Part shown: positions 22,270 through 34,563 of the stretch, in pieces
Layout: every line of letters begins with the position of its first letter
Numbering within the stretch: the first letter of the stretch is position 1
DNA from: Gnetum montanum
Taxonomy: Eukaryota > Streptophyta > Gnetopsida > Gnetales > Gnetaceae
Assembly: GCA_015680685.1 (NCBI GenBank)
Contig: MNCI01022355.1
Span: 711,075 to 768,605 of the forward strand
Length of the DNA stretch: 57,531 bases
Reading direction: 5' to 3'
The notes under the pieces: generated by a model
What the model saw: only the letters and a program-made list of their open reading frames with translations
Told to the model about the DNA's origin: nothing
Databases searched by the model: none
Position numbers and translations under genes: made by a program

Positions 22270-25200
22270 AAGACAAATTCAAAATAAGAAGAGAGTTCAA
22301 AATAAAAGTTATCATTACATTAAAGAATCATTAGATTTTGGAAAGCACTTTTCCAAGTTTGATCATTTAGCTAAATTTAAGAAAATTATTTGTTTCTATT
22401 ATGGAAAAAGTAGACATATTTAGTCTTTTTGTTATTTATGATTAAAACACTATACTTGATCCTTTCCAGAACAACCTAGAAAAGATGTATTTCAAGAAAA
22501 TAAAGTTTGAAAGCAAAAAATAAGAGTCCTAGGAAAGGAATCATTACATAAGCTTCAATCTCTACTATAAAAAGGAGCACTGGCACATTGACAAAAATTG
22601 TTTGCAACATATGACAGCAAATAGATCTTAATTTGTACATTTTTAAAAACAAAAATATGAAACTGTGACATTTGGAGATGACATAGAAGCTCAAATCAAA
22701 CGTATTGGTACCATTGGAGGTAAGGATCAACCTATTGTTAAACAAGTGTTTTTTTGTTGAAGGTCTTAAACACAATCTTCATAGTGTTAGTCAACTTTGT
22801 AATTCAAATTTTGAAGTTACCTTCTATTTTTGGAGATAACCCTAACCTTGAATCCAAGTTCTTAATTAGCAATACACATGATGTTTGCATGTGCTATAGG
22901 AAACTAGGTCACATCAACAAAGAAATTTTTCAAATGCTTATCTCAAAAGATATGATTCAAGGGTTTTCCAAACTCAGGGATTTCTTCTTGAATACTTGTG
23001 AAGCATGTTAAAAAGGAAAGCAAACAAGGATAAGATTTGGTTAGAAAAATTGCATCTCTACCTCTTATTCTTTAGAGTTACTTCACATGGACTAGGTTGG
23101 TCCCTCTTAAACTCTTAGTTTGGAAAAGAAAATGTACTTTTTAACTATGGTTAATTAGTTCTCTTGAGACACTTGGGTTGTTTTCCTATATCACAAGGAT
23201 AAATTTTTTGATCATTTTATAATAAAATGTGATTAGATATAGAATGAAAAGGTATATAGTATCAAAGTCATCAAAAATGATATTAGGGGAGAGTTCAAAA
23301 ATGCTAAATCTGAATAATATTGTTAGATGAATGACATTATACATCAATTGCCCACCCACATGACTCCTCAATAGAATGGTATTGTAGAAAGGAAAATGAT
23401 ATTTTGAATGAAATGGAGAGAACAATCTTGAATGAAAAAAACATTCATTATCACTTTTGGGCTAAAGTAATCAACACTACTTGCTATGTCTCTAATAGAG
23501 TTTTGGTAAGAAGATTTACTACTAAAACTCCTTATGAATTATGGACTAGTAGAAAGAAATCTATTGGTTACTTTCATGTTTTTGGTTCAAAATGCTATAT
23601 TCTAAATGACAAAGATGATTTGAGAAAATTTGATGCCAAAACTAATGAGGGAATTTTTCTATAATATTCAATTGTTAGTAGGACTTACAGGGTGTGCAAA
23701 AAAAGGAACCAACATTATGGAGGAAAATATAAATGTTAAAATAGATGATAGTGATGGTTCAACTCTACAATGTAATGATGAAGAAGTTTCTATCCAAAAG
23801 ATATCTATCACTTCCCACATACAAACTAATAAATATTTGAAGTGAGCATAAGGATACTTCTCCAATTCATCCCAAAATGCCTAGACTCTATAGATCATAC
23901 TCTCTTAATGATGTTAGTGGAAAAGTGAAAGATGGAATCTAAACTAGGATATAGACAAACGAAATATGTGCTTATGTTTCCTATCTTTCACAACTTGAGC
24001 CTAAAAAATTTAGAGGAAAAAATAAAGGATGAATTTCAACCATGCAAGAAGAGTTAAATCAGTTCATTGGAAATGATGTGTGGGAATTAACTTCTAAATC
24101 TAATCATAAGCATATTATTGGAATAAGATGAGTGTTTAGGAATAAGACAGATGAAAATGGTAACATCATCAAGAACAATGTGATATTGGTTGCTAAAGGA
24201 TACAATCAACATGAGGGAATTGATTTTAATAAAAGCTTTGCTCTTGTGGCCAGACTTGAGTCAATCAAACTTGTTTTAGTCTATGCAAGTATCAAAGATA
24301 TCAAGTTGTATCAAATGGATGTAAAGAGTGCCTTTTTGAATAGGACTTTATGCTGAGTAACTTGAAGGATTTTTAGATCCTATTCATCTAAACTATGTTT
24401 TCAAATTAAAAAAGGATCTCTATGGACTCAAACAATCCCCTAGAACTTGGTATGATAGACTCTCACAACATCTGATGTTAAATGGTTCTGAAAGAGGTAG
24501 GGATGGTGCTAATTTGTTTCTTAAAAATAAGGTAAATATTTACTCATTGTGCAAATTAATGTTGATGATATTATATTTGGAGCTACTAATGAGATTTTAT
24601 GTAAGATGTTTTTAGATCTTATGCAAATGGAATTTGAAATGAGCATGATGGGAGAACTCAACAACTTCTTTGGATTTCAAATTAGCCAAACTAAAGCTAG
24701 GACCTTAATTTATTAAACTAAATACATCAAAAAGATCTATTAGATAGATTCAACTTTGCAAATTTAAAGGCAAAGATAACACCTATGTCTACAAACTTCA
24801 AGCTCACCAAAATGAACAAGGAAAATAAGTTGATCTCAAGCTCTATAGAGGTATGATTGGTAGCTTACTATATTTAATTTCTAGTAGGCCTGATATAGTC
24901 TTAAGTATTGGAATATGTGCCAAGTATCAAGCTAATTCCCAAGAATCACATTTAAAAGCTGTTAAAAAAATTTCATTATTTAAAATGTGCTATTGATTGA
25001 GAAATTTACTACTTAAGGGACCTCACACTTGATCTTAACGAGTATTGTGATGCACATTGGGTAGGTTGTGGATAATAGAAGCACAAGTGGAAATTGCTTC
25101 TTTCTAGTAATAAGTCTTATTTCATGGGCAACAAAGAAGAAAATCTCTACAACACTTTCTATAGGTGAAGTAGAATATATTTTCATTGGCAATTGTTGCG

Positions 25201-25440
25201 CAACAATTCTATAGATGAAGGAAACTCTCAAGGATCTAAAGATCAAATTAGTTCACATGCCTATATTCTATGACAATAGTAGTACTATTAGTATGAAAAA
25301 GAATCCTATTTAACATTCTTATATTAATAATATTAAAATTGACATACAAGAACACACTTAACTTGGACATATAAAGTTAGAATACATTGGGGTAGATGAT
25401 CAACTTGTTGATGCTTTCACCAAGCCCCTTGATGAATGAC
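22270..25440 (+). pseudogene. Copia Gag-Pol pseudogene
   Basis: Gag knuckle remnant CFYYGKSRHI near 22,390. The pre-integrase/HHCC region is at 22,754-23,011 (YRKLGHINKEIFQML, then NTCEAC). In the integrase core, GEFKNAKSE, TPQ and NGIVERK appear near 23,290-23,395, followed by an open C-terminal part (23,404-23,664, FGSKCYILNDKDDLRKF). RT begins near 24,080 and includes QMDVKSAFLN and the active site NVDDIIFGATN (about 24,555). A following segment reads YRGMIGSLLYLISSRPDI (about 24,845). RNase H extends to about 25,430 and ends in VDDQLVDAFTKPL. Many stops and frameshifts; dead. Confidence 0.8.
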
Positions 25441-25697
25441 AACTTACTGCTTTGTGTAAAGACATGGGAATAGAACCTTGTCCTATGAAACTTATCTTTT
25501 TAGAATTCTATCAAAATAAATGTTTGTGTGTGTAAATAGAAAAGCTCATGTTTAGAGAGAGTTTCCCATGGAAACTTCTTTTTCATGATGCCCAAAAAAT
25601 GGGAGAATGATTTGTTGTATTGTGCTTTTACTTGCTAAATTATGATGTTATGCCAATCCATTTTCCAAGTCTTGGAGATCACAAAAAATAGGGAGAT
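25441..25697 (+). other. Copia 3' untranslated region and PPT
   Basis: Noncoding, ending in AAAAAATAGGGAGAT just before the LTR start TGTTGACC. The purine run is the probable PPT. Confidence 0.6.
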
Positions 25698-26642
25698 TGT
25701 TGACCTTTCAGTATATCAAAAATCTTAGAAAATGGGAAAAAGTGGAATGTGCTTGTGGAATATTACAAGACTAAAGATAAGAGCCTAACAATAGTATAAT
25801 GAGATCAAGACCAAAGAATCGTGAAGACCAATATCAAGTTAAGACCGAGATGAGAGTTGAGTTGTCAATTTTTTTACCAAAGTCTCAACAAACAACACAA
25901 GAATGAAAGATATCTACAATCCAAAGAAAAAGGTATTCCGGTATCTACCAAGACATCCCAAAAGACCAACAAGCATCCTAATGATAGAGCTCAGGTTTTA
26001 GGATAGATGTCCCAAAAGATTAGTAGATGTCCTAATGGAAAACATTAGGTTTTAGGCCAGACATCGAACTTACTCTTGAGACATCCTAGTAGGGATGTTC
26101 CATGTAAGACTTCCTAATTTCTAGTAGGATGTCCCACTTGCAATCACAAAAACTCAGTGAGATGTCCCAACTAGCCATTTTGGAGCCATTGTACAAATTC
26201 CAATGATTATTTGATAAGGACATAGGCTATAAAAGAAATAATATCTTTATTAAAATGATATACATTATTCACATGATTTGATCATCATTGTATACATTCT
26301 TTGTATTATTTTTGTACTCATTTCTACAACATTTATGAATTGTTTTGTGTTATTGTAAGAATGTAAAAGCAAGGAATTTTTGAAGTGTAGTTACATTCTC
26401 TCTTTAATTATATTTCTCCCTTTGTAAGGAGCTTAAACTTTGTAAAGGCTATAGTGTCCTTAAAACCACATTTTTGAAGAAACAAAGCTCAAAGGTGTAT
26501 AAGGATTCTACCCTCAAGTATAAAAGTTACCCAAGTTGGGGAACCACATACATCTATATGTAGTTTTGTATTTGAATTAGAAAAACTTATTCAAACCCAT
26601 TTTAAAGTTCTTGGTCCTTAGTCAAGACTTAGTACTATAACA
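25698..26642 (+). mobile_element. Copia 3' LTR
   Basis: TGTTGACC to ACTATAACA, 945 bp. U3 between 25,951 and 26,169 has at least seven copies of AGATGTCCCA or its inverse-type form AGACATCCTA. TATAAAAG is at about 26,228. The right end is taken as the last TG...CA-compatible base before the chromovirus frame. Confidence 0.65.
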
Positions 26643-28580
26643 GAAGTAAGGAGTTTCTTGGGTTTCACTAGTTACTATTGAAGGTTTGCTAAAGATTTTT
26701 CTAGAATTACATCTTCTCTAACCAAGTTTTTAAGGAAGGGTCAATCATTTCAATGGACAAAAAAATGTGAGCAAGAAATTTTATAATTAAAGAAACAACT
26801 CACATTAGCTCCTATTTCAATAATATCATCCCCAAGTAAACCATTAGATGTGTATACTAATGCTACAAATGAAGGATTAGGATGCATCCTCATCTAAGAA
26901 GGATATGTCATCACCTATGCTTCTTGACAATTAAAGAACCATGAAGTTAGATATTTTTTGTATGACATGGAGTTAGCAGCTATTATTTTTTCACTAGAGA
27001 TATGAACACATTATTTATTTAGAGAGAAACTAATCTTGTGGACAAATCATAAGAGTTTGCAATATCTTATGACCTAACCATACTTTAATTTGCAATGAAG
27101 AATATGGATTGAATTACTTGTATATTTTGATTTTGATATTAATTATCATCCTCAAAAAGAAAATGTCATAGCAAATGCACTTAGTAGGAAAACTAGATAA
27201 GTTTAGTGGATGAGATTATTGAAAAGCAAAGGAAATTTAGTAAAAGAAGTTAAGGCTAGGTTAAGATTCAAAGGAAAATTATATGTACCCAAAGTAGTAA
27301 GATAAAAACTACTGGAAGAGGCTCATACTAGTAGATATTAGATGCATCCTAGGGATGATAAAGTATTTCAAATATTGAGAAGACAATATTGGTGATCTAA
27401 GATGAAGCAATAAATAGCTAAAGTTATTTATAAATGTTTAATTTGTCAACAAGTTAAAGCAGAGCATTTGAAACTAGGAGGATTACTTCATATTCATGAC
27501 ATACTACAATGAAAGTAGGAGGTAATTAGCATGGAGTTCATTTTAGGATTACCAAAGACAAGAAGGAAACATGATGTTATACTAATAGTAGTAGATTTTC
27601 TAACAAAATCTCTTCATTTTCTTGCCACCTACTCCACTGCAACTACTGAGGATATTGCTTAGTTATTTATTAATGAGATTAAAAGATTACATGGGATTCT
27701 AGTTAAAATAATATTTGATAGAGATTCTAACTTTATCTCAAGATTTTGGTAGGTATTTCAAGTAGATCTAGATACTAAATCAAATATAAGTTTTACTTAT
27801 TATCCTAAAACAAATGAACCAACACAGCAAGTAAATCAAATTTTGGAAGATATGCTCTAGGCTTGCACACTTCAATATAAGGAAGATTAGGATGAAATAT
27901 TTCCTTTAGTAGAATTTCCATATGACAATAGTTATCAAGCAAGTATTAAAGTTGCTCCTTATGAGATACTTTATAGTAGATCATGTTGCTCAGCTATATG
28001 TTAGACTACCATAGAAGTTAGAATGTAGCTAAGTGCTAACTTGATTGATCAAACCATAGAGTAGGTTTGCACAATCCAAGGGTATATTAAGGTTGCTTGA
28101 GATAGATACACCAAGTATGCTAACCTAAGGAGGAGGCCACTTGAATTACAAGTTGATGATTATGTCTTTGTAAAGGTATCTCCAATGAAAGGACTCATGA
28201 GGCTTGAACAGAAGGATAAATGAGCTCTGAGATATGTAGGTCCATTTCAAATAGTCAATAAGATTGGAAAAGTATCATATCAATTAACTTTACCATCAAG
28301 TTTAGGAGGAATTCATAATATCTTCCATGTCTCTCTTCTAAAGAAGTATATTCTAGATGAAAGCCATGTTACACAAAGGGAAGAAATAGATATGCAACTA
28401 AATATTACTTACCATGAATACCCCATAGAAAAGAAAGACAACTATGAAGTAAAGTAATTCCTAAATTAAAAATTCTTTGAGAACAACATGGCAATCAAGA
28501 GGCAACTTGGAAAATTGAGTTAAATATGAGAACAAAATTTCTTCTCATTTTCTAGGAGGAAAATTCTTGAAGGAGGGGAG
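26643..28580 (+). pseudogene. Chromovirus RT end, RNase H and integrase pseudogene
   Basis: Starts inside RT (EVRSFLGFTSYY). RNase H: VYTNATNEGLGCIL (about 26,850), MELAAIIFSLEI, WTNHKSLQYL. In integrase the zinc finger is at about 27,330-27,470 (CLICQQVKAEH). The core reads SMEFILGLPKTR, so the usual first Asp (MDFI) is Glu. The second Asp is present in IFDRDSNFISRFW. The region that normally reads QTER has PTQQ, so the catalytic Glu is lost. The C-terminal GPY-type segment at about 28,190-28,345 includes GPFQIVNKIGKVSYQL and HNIFHVSLLKKYI. A chromodomain-end-like ATWKIELNMRTKF lies near 28,495. Typical of the Tekay/Del lineage. Many stops. Confidence 0.78.
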
Positions 28581-28808
28581 GATGTCATAGAATAATAATT
28601 TACAAGGTTTAGTTATTTAATTTAATACATATAATTAATTGTTTGATACTTTCATATGCATTTCAATGAATTTTCTCTAATATTATTAGTTAAATCGTAG
28701 GATTACATTTTTCTCATTATTGTTATTATTAATAGTTTTCTACATAATTGAATGTAATCCACTTGCTAGGATGTTTTCTTAAAGTTTTGTATCGCTTATT
28801 TTACTACT
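28571..28808 (+). mobile_element. Chromovirus PPT and truncated 3' LTR
   Basis: GAGGGGAGGA PPT, then the LTR starts TGTCATAGAATAATAA at 28,583. Only about 226 bp remain before Element 6 (TGATGAGTC) begins. No continuation was recognised elsewhere in the window. Confidence 0.6.
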
Positions 28809-29695
28809 TGATGAGTCATGTTTTGCAAGGCTGTGATATTAGGTATTCGATATCAAGATCGTGATGTTGGGTATTTGATATCGAGGCACAACCTCTGATG
28901 TTAAGGATCTAATATCGCCCCTTCCATGCTAGCCTATAAATACAACACTTAGGTGCACAGTTGGGATATAGATTAATATAGATTTTTAGTAGTAGAAAGA
29001 AGATAGATTTCAAATTTTGTTAGTTTCTAGTGCATGTCCATAGTGTGATGTTAAGTGATTGTATGACATCCTTATTTGAGTGTGACATACTTGGATACGT
29101 TACATGTTCAACAATAAAGATCCAAATTATTTCCATCATTGCAACATTCACTTAGCTTTATTATTGCTTTTAATTGCTTAAATTTTTACTATTTTCCTTA
29201 GCTAATATTATCATTCATTGCTCTTTATTATTTCTATCGTTAAGCAGAATGAGTACAACTAATTGTGAGTGGTTAAGTGTAACTACTTGGTAACCCAGCA
29301 ATGTTATCATTTGGTACACATAGTAGTGGTATGCTTGGTTATCCTAGTGTTTGTTGCCTGGAGTCCAAGGCATGTACAGATGATTAGAAGTGAATACTCA
29401 TCATACATAGGCTAGTTTAGACTTTACTTTTCATTGTTACTTAGTTTAAATAATTGATTTCTTAATTATCTTTAGGAGTAGCATAAGGCTGAACAACATC
29501 AACTATCATATGTCTCACTTTGAACTAAATCATATGTGACAAAGCTACCACTAGTCTAAGTAGAAAGATAGCAAATTACGATCAAGACATAACTAGTGTG
29601 GTGCACAACTAGTCTCATCTACAGAATTCAATGGGATGGTGCGTAAATGCTTGTGATTAGTATGGTTGGGCGTAGGGGTACCTTGCTACTCATCA
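28809..29695 (+). mobile_element. 5' LTR of Element 6
   Basis: TGATGAGTCATG to TACTCATCA, 887 bp. U3 (about 28,834-28,920) carries TTCGATATCAAG, TTTGATATCGAGG, CTAATATCGCC and GTGATGTTGGG words. TATA: CCTATAAATAC near 28,933. The terminal block GTTGGGCGTAGGGGTACC is shared with the other families. Confidence 0.8.
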
Positions 29696-29696
29696 T

Positions 29697-29714
29697 TGGT
29701 GTTGTTGTCGGGGA
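29697..29714 (+). other. tRNA-Asp type primer binding site of Element 6
   Basis: TGGTGTTGTTGTCGGGGA, one base after the LTR; three differences from the Element 2 site, all C to T. Confidence 0.8.
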
Positions 29715-30059
29715 TGGTGCTAGTTATCTAGATTAGTTATATTATAGAAGATTGCTATAAAAACATTAATGATTTATCTTTCAGAAAATATTAAATCACA
29801 CGCATCATAAACCAACAATAGTGTCTCTTTCACAAGGAATCGATGATGCATTCTATGGAGAGAACATTCATTGGAGAACTAATGAAATATATACTTAATA
29901 AAATTGGATTGACCAACCTTATGTGGGTGTTTCATATGTTCATGACCACCCTAACTACACTCAAGGACTACATTCACCTAAGGTAGACAATCCTAGAAAA
30001 GATGAAGTCCTAGATTAGGGAAGTCCTCAAGGCCTAGGACCTCCTCAAAACCTGGAAAA

Positions 30060-31090
30060 TATATATAAAGGGATCATGGGGAATATTGTAGAAGCCATGG
30101 CAATCCTCCCAATTCATTATCTTCCCCTTCCTCTTCAATGTCTAGTTCTGATGAAGATGAACATAGGTATAGAGATAAAGCTCCACTATGGGGTCAAAAT
30201 AAGGATAGAAATCGAAACCATGGGAGAAATCAAAGATATCAAAATAAACATAGATGAAATCATCATAATCAGACAAATAGAAATGTGAATTTTCATAATA
30301 ACATGTATGATGATAATCAACCCTTGTTGGCTACTAAAAGCATGATGCAGATTCTAGAGGTAGTTAAAATACTCAACAAGCATCACAAGGAAAGTCACAT
30401 CAAAAGGCTTGATATGAATAATATCCCTAAATTCGCAAGAGGCTATAATTTTTATCTACAACATCATTTACAAGCCTTCCATGATGCTTGCATCTTAATG
30501 AACATCAAAAGTAGATGGAAAAAGCTTAATCTCTTTCTTAGGACACCAAGACATAAAGCCAAAGTGTGGTATAGATCGTTGAAATCAAACTCAATCCATC
30601 AGTGGTCCACAATGTTGGAAATTTTCAATGAGAAATACCAAACCTATGTGAGAGTGTTCAAAATAAGAAAATGAATCCAATGATGGAAAAAAGAATAACA
30701 TGAACCCTTGGATATGGCCCTAAATAGATACTATTCTCTACTAAATAAATGTCTAGGTCATGGTTTCTCTCAAGAAGAGAAGCTTTTTCACATCATAGAT
30801 AGGCATCAAAATCAAACAAGAGAGACCCTTGGAATGTATGCTTAAGGTCAATTATACAAACTAGGAATCCATCAGATCTTAGAGATAATCAAGCATGTGG
30901 AAAAAGAAGAAGGAGAGCTATGTATATGGGTGAATGTTGAGAAATTTCACTAAGATCCAACTCTTCAAAAGGAAAAGGTCCACATCTATGATCAAGAAAA
31001 GGAGGCAGCCCTCAATAAGGTGATTTCACAACAAACCTTGTCAATACAAAAGTTTATCAATAATGAAAGGATGTCACTTGTGCTGTGAAT
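30060..31090 (+). pseudogene. Gag pseudogene of Element 6
   Basis: The longest open part is 30,285-30,674. It begins near DDNQPLLATKSMMQIL and contains the Gag core: LQAFHDACILMNIK, KKLNLFLRTPRHKAKVWYRS, SIHQWSTMLEIFNEKYQTY. Unlike the Element 1 and 2 copies, the Trp of KVWYRS is preserved. The core runs on through stops to about 31,080, where a Glu/Lys-rich segment matches 7560-7720 of Element 2. The N-terminal portion (29,830-30,060) also resembles the Gag of Elements 1 and 2. No cysteine motif or protease was recognised after it. Confidence 0.72.
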
Positions 31091-31584
31091 ATACATAGGC
31101 ATGATAATGCCAATAGATCCCCACCACAATCTCGAAAACACCCTTTCTTTAGGATGGCTCCCATGCATAAGTGCAACACTCATAGACCTACTAACTCATC
31201 CAAACCAGCACAATTCCAATCAAGTGCAACATCCTTCCTTTCATAACCAATGTCATCTGATCCTACACAAAGGCCAACATCTATCATTACTCCAACACCT
31301 AACAAAAGCAATGAATTTGGAACTATGGAGAGACAAAAAAATCCATGCATAACTAATCATGATCAAGTATGTGTTGTCATGGGCTAGGCATTTGCCAAGT
31401 TTACACAACTCATACTCTAATCCACCATACATTTAAAAACCAAGTGTATGAGCAAAAACTTGTCTACGCAACTGCCACTAAATCAGAAGACACAAAATGG
31501 CTTGAAAATGGAAATGTAACATTGTTTCACAAATGCATGAAGCTTGCCAATCCAGTTATTAATTCTTTTCATCTTCAAATGCTT
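31091..31584 (+). other. Degenerate region after Element 6 gag
   Basis: Short open stretches (31,101-31,352; 31,369-31,611) without clear domains. The His/Gln/Pro-rich stretch near 31,190-31,300 may be the decayed Gag tail. The deletion that removed pol must lie in or next to this stretch. Confidence 0.4.
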
Positions 31585-31600
31585 AGTCGTGGGGGAGATG
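31585..31600 (+). other. Internal PPT-like motif of Element 6
   Basis: AGTCGTGGGGGAGATG, counterpart of 9423-9439 and 16,267-16,282. Confidence 0.55.
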
Positions 31601-32311
31601 CCCCATCTTAAAATTTAGAATTAATAGGTGTTTTTCATCTTTTTGTTTTGCAATTTTTTATCATTTTTCCATTTCTTAATACACATTTTTCCTATCCTTT
31701 TCAACCTTTTTTTCTTTTTTTTTTCATTTCCTTTGTCAGTAATCTCTCTTGTGAATAAAATGACATCATGTAGCCCACTGAGATGAGGTTTTATCTATGT
31801 TGTCAAGTCATAAGGGACTGATTATTTGGATAGTGAGGTCATGTCATCCATCCATCCATCCCATTAATAAGAGGTTCTTACCATGGTCATAATGATATTC
31901 TTTTTCATCACCAAACTAAACATAAATTTGAAATCATTGTGCCTAGATAGACAAGTAAAGAACAAAGTAGGAATGTGAAGGGTGTGACATCAAGGGGATT
32001 TTTGGATCTCTTTGACCACTTATGTATGTTTCATCATGTTTGTGGGATGTATGAGTTCTAGCACACATCAACTCATCAACCTAGATAGTACATGAATCAA
32101 CAATGGATGAGGAGAAGTTGCAAGTGCTCTTAAACCACTACAAATTCTAAAAGCCTAATGATAAAGGGAAGCAGCCCATGGAATAGCCATTGCCTCCAAG
32201 AACTATATGAGCTTCGCAATTTGTTGTTGTTTTGTTGTTTTTTCATAAGGTGTCCATTTTTGTAAATCATCACTGTAGCATGGAAAAGTCAATTTGTGTG
32301 TTTATTTGAGT
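31601..32311 (+). other. 3' region of Element 6 with trace of the extra ORF end
   Basis: T-rich spacer, then GGGTGTGACATCAAGG near 31,980 as in the other elements. At about 32,100-32,215 one frame resembles the end of the Element 1 extra ORF (LQVLLNHYKF, then PLPPRTI compared with PLPRTI at about 21,075). So the ORF body seems to have been deleted while its last codons remain. Confidence 0.45.
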
Positions 32312-32406
32312 GAGTCAATAATCCCATACCTTCCCAATATTTTGTAAAGAACTTATTCCTCATTTTTTTTAACTCAAGGACAAGTTTTCATTTAATCATG
32401 GGGCTA
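32312..32406 (+). other. Conserved pre-PPT motif and PPT of Element 6
   Basis: GAGTCAATAATCCCATACC at 32,312, then CCCAATATTTTGTAAAGAAC. The PPT reads TTAATCATGGGGCTA, ending at 32,406. Confidence 0.65.
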
Positions 32407-32986
32407 TGATGAGTCATGTTTTACAAGGCTATGATACTAGATATCTAATATCGAGGTTGCAATGTTAGGGATTTGATATCGCCCTTTCTATGCTAGCCTA
32501 TAAATACAACACTCAGATGCATGATTGGGTTATAGATTGATATAGATTTTTAGTAGTAGAGATAAGATAGATTTCAAGTTTTGTTAGTTTCTAGTGCATG
32601 CCCGTAGTGTGATGTTAAGTGATTGTACAACATCCTTATTTGAGTGTGATGTACTTGGACATGTTACATGTTCAGCAATAAAGATCGAGATTACTTCCAT
32701 TATTGCAACATTCACTTAGCTTTATTATTACTTTTAATTGCTTAAATATTCACTATGTCCTTAGTTAATGCTATCATTCATTGCTCTTTATTATTTCTAT
32801 TATTAAGCAGAATGAGTATCAGTAATTGCAAGTGCTTAAGTGTAACTACCTGGTAACATAGCAATGTTATTATTTGGTATGCCCAGCAACAATACGCTTG
32901 GTAATCCCAGCAGTAGTTGCACGAAGTCCAAGGCATGTACAGATGATTAGGAATGAATACTTAGTTCATTATAATGATTAGGAATG
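32407..32986 (+). mobile_element. Truncated 3' LTR of Element 6
   Basis: Starts TGATGAGTCATG and follows the 5' LTR to about 32,957. The next 30 bases include a second copy of ATGATTAGGAATGA (32,943-32,956 and 32,974-32,987), and then Element 7 LTR sequence begins. The last 300 or so LTR bases are missing. Confidence 0.7.
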
Positions 32987-33968
32987 ATTATCAATGTCTC
33001 TATTTCTCTCTCTTAATAACCACAATAAAAATCATGCAAGTAGTGGGAATTTAAACTATCGAGTGATGGTCATTAATGGCGGTGGTTACAGACGTTAGTG
33101 ACAAACATTTTGGAAGTTATGGCGGTTACAGTCATTAATGATGATGGTTATGGTCATTAGTAGAAAATGTTTTGAAAGTTACCACGGTTACTGACATAAG
33201 TGGGCACTTAATTGGAGAATGTGGAAGTTATTACATAAAAAGTGGTGGAGGTTTTTGTAACTGTTACATGAAATATATGCATCATTATGGATGGCTTCAG
33301 CAGCTATAAAATGGAGTCTAGAGGGGGGCTCTAGAAGGGAAGGAGGGAGGGAGTACCAAAACAAGCTTAGGCTATCAATCTCAAGGGGTAGCTTCCTCTC
33401 CACTAAGCAGTAGTTTCCTCTTTTCTTTTCTTTTCTTTATAGGCTTCTAGTTGATCTCTAAGGAGGGTCCAAGGCAAGAGCCAGCAGCTCAAAATCCAAT
33501 CCTTGTGGGTCTTCTCAGTGATAGCAAGAGCTTGTCACGGTGGTGCAAACATGGGTGAACGATCTTCCTCTCTACAACGGTTTACAAAAGGTGAAAAATG
33601 ATAACAGGCTTTGAGAACTACAGTTACTGCACTGTGTGGATTGTAGTGGGTAGTCTCTCTCTTTCTCTTTCCCATGGCGATCACGGTCTTCTTTCCTAGC
33701 AATGAATACCATCGGTAGTCATGGACCAGCAACATCAACAGGACCAGGGAAAATTCAGTTTTTTTAATTACTTATGGTATTGAAGAAAATTATTTAATTT
33801 AAGTTCCAAATTTCTTTCTAGTTTATTATTTACAAAAGGCCACGTAGCCCTCTCCAGTTGAGACTATTCCTAGGTTTCCATACCCATACAAGAGGCATCT
33901 TAGGCAATAGTCTCCTTAAACTAGTTTCTTTCCCGGTAATTGGTGTGACCAAAATTTATGCATCAACA
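32987..33968 (+). mobile_element. 5' LTR of Element 7, 5'-truncated
   Basis: Begins within the sequence ATTATCAATG that lies about 40 bases inside the 3' LTR; ends CATCAACA. U3 (33,058-33,210) has imperfect repeats with GTCATTAATG and GGTTAC words. TATA box: GCTATAAAATGG at about 33,303. A pyrimidine tract lies near 33,650-33,670. Confidence 0.78.
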
Positions 33969-33974
33969 GCTTTT

Positions 33975-33991
33975 TGGTGCTAGAAGGAGGG
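33975..33991 (+). other. Probable primer binding site of Element 7
   Basis: TGGTGCTAGAAGGAGGG, six bases after the LTR. Different from the tRNA-Asp site; the matching tRNA is not assigned here. Confidence 0.5.
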
Positions 33992-34563
33992 CCTTTCACC
34001 TTTTGTTCATTAGCTTTTCTTGCCATTTTTTTCTAGCCATTGCTATCCCATTTTCTGAAATATTTATTTTCTGTCCTTTTCCAATCCCTATTTTTATTTT
34101 TTTAAAATTTCATTTTTCATATTTCAAACTTGTTTAATTTAAAATTTCTATTTTCAACCATTTCCTTGAAAAATCTTTGTCAAGAATTTTTTAGCCCTTT
34201 ATTTCCTGTTCTCAAAAGTTCATTTCTTGAAAAATTTTGGGTCTCATCATCCATTTGTCTTTAATCTTTTTCCTTTTTGTTGTTTTTCTAAAATCCTTAT
34301 TTTCAGTTCCATTTTCGAATATGTTTTTTGGTAGTCCTTACCTTAGTCCTAGGTTAGGTAAGGTGGTTTTATTTGATTATGCAATTTTAAGTTTATTTTC
34401 CTAAAATCTTGCATTTTACTATTTTTCCTTTTAATTTTAAAAGTATTGCAATTTTATACATTTATTTTTCTCTTCAAAAAAATATATTTTATTTCAATAT
34501 TTTCTTTTCATTTTATGCAATTTCATAGTTTCATTCTAACAATTATATTTTATAGTTCTATTT
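33992..34563 (+). other. Leader of Element 7
   Basis: T-rich noncoding DNA between the PBS and gag. No feature recognised. Confidence 0.5.

Larger units (their letters stand above)
22270..26642 (+). mobile_element. 5'-truncated SIRE-like Ty1/copia element
   Basis: Integrase precedes RT, which defines Ty1/copia. RT and RNase H words closely match the SIRE (Sirevirus/Maximus) lineage. The 5' LTR and most of gag are missing; the element begins abruptly at the 3' LTR of Element 1. The 3' LTR ends at 26,642, where chromovirus RT starts. Confidence 0.8.
26643..28808 (+). mobile_element. Chromovirus (Tekay/Del-like Ty3/gypsy) fragment
   Basis: The 3' half of a second Ty3/gypsy type: RT end, RNase H, integrase, PPT and the first part of a 3' LTR. 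Its 5' half is cut off by the copia LTR. The LTR is cut by Element 6 at 28,808. Confidence 0.75.
28809..32986 (+). mobile_element. Element 6: gag-only Athila-like element with truncated 3' LTR
   Basis: 5' LTR, tRNA-Asp PBS, gag, post-integrase noncoding DNA, a trace of the extra ORF end, PPT and a 3' LTR cut at about 32,973-32,986. Protease, RT, RNase H and integrase are missing. The LTR family matches Element B (GATATC words, GCCTATAAA). Confidence 0.78.

Noticed and set aside
22270-26642. Copia element considered as an intact autonomous copy
   Set aside because: No 5' LTR, no gag start, and many stops and frameshifts.
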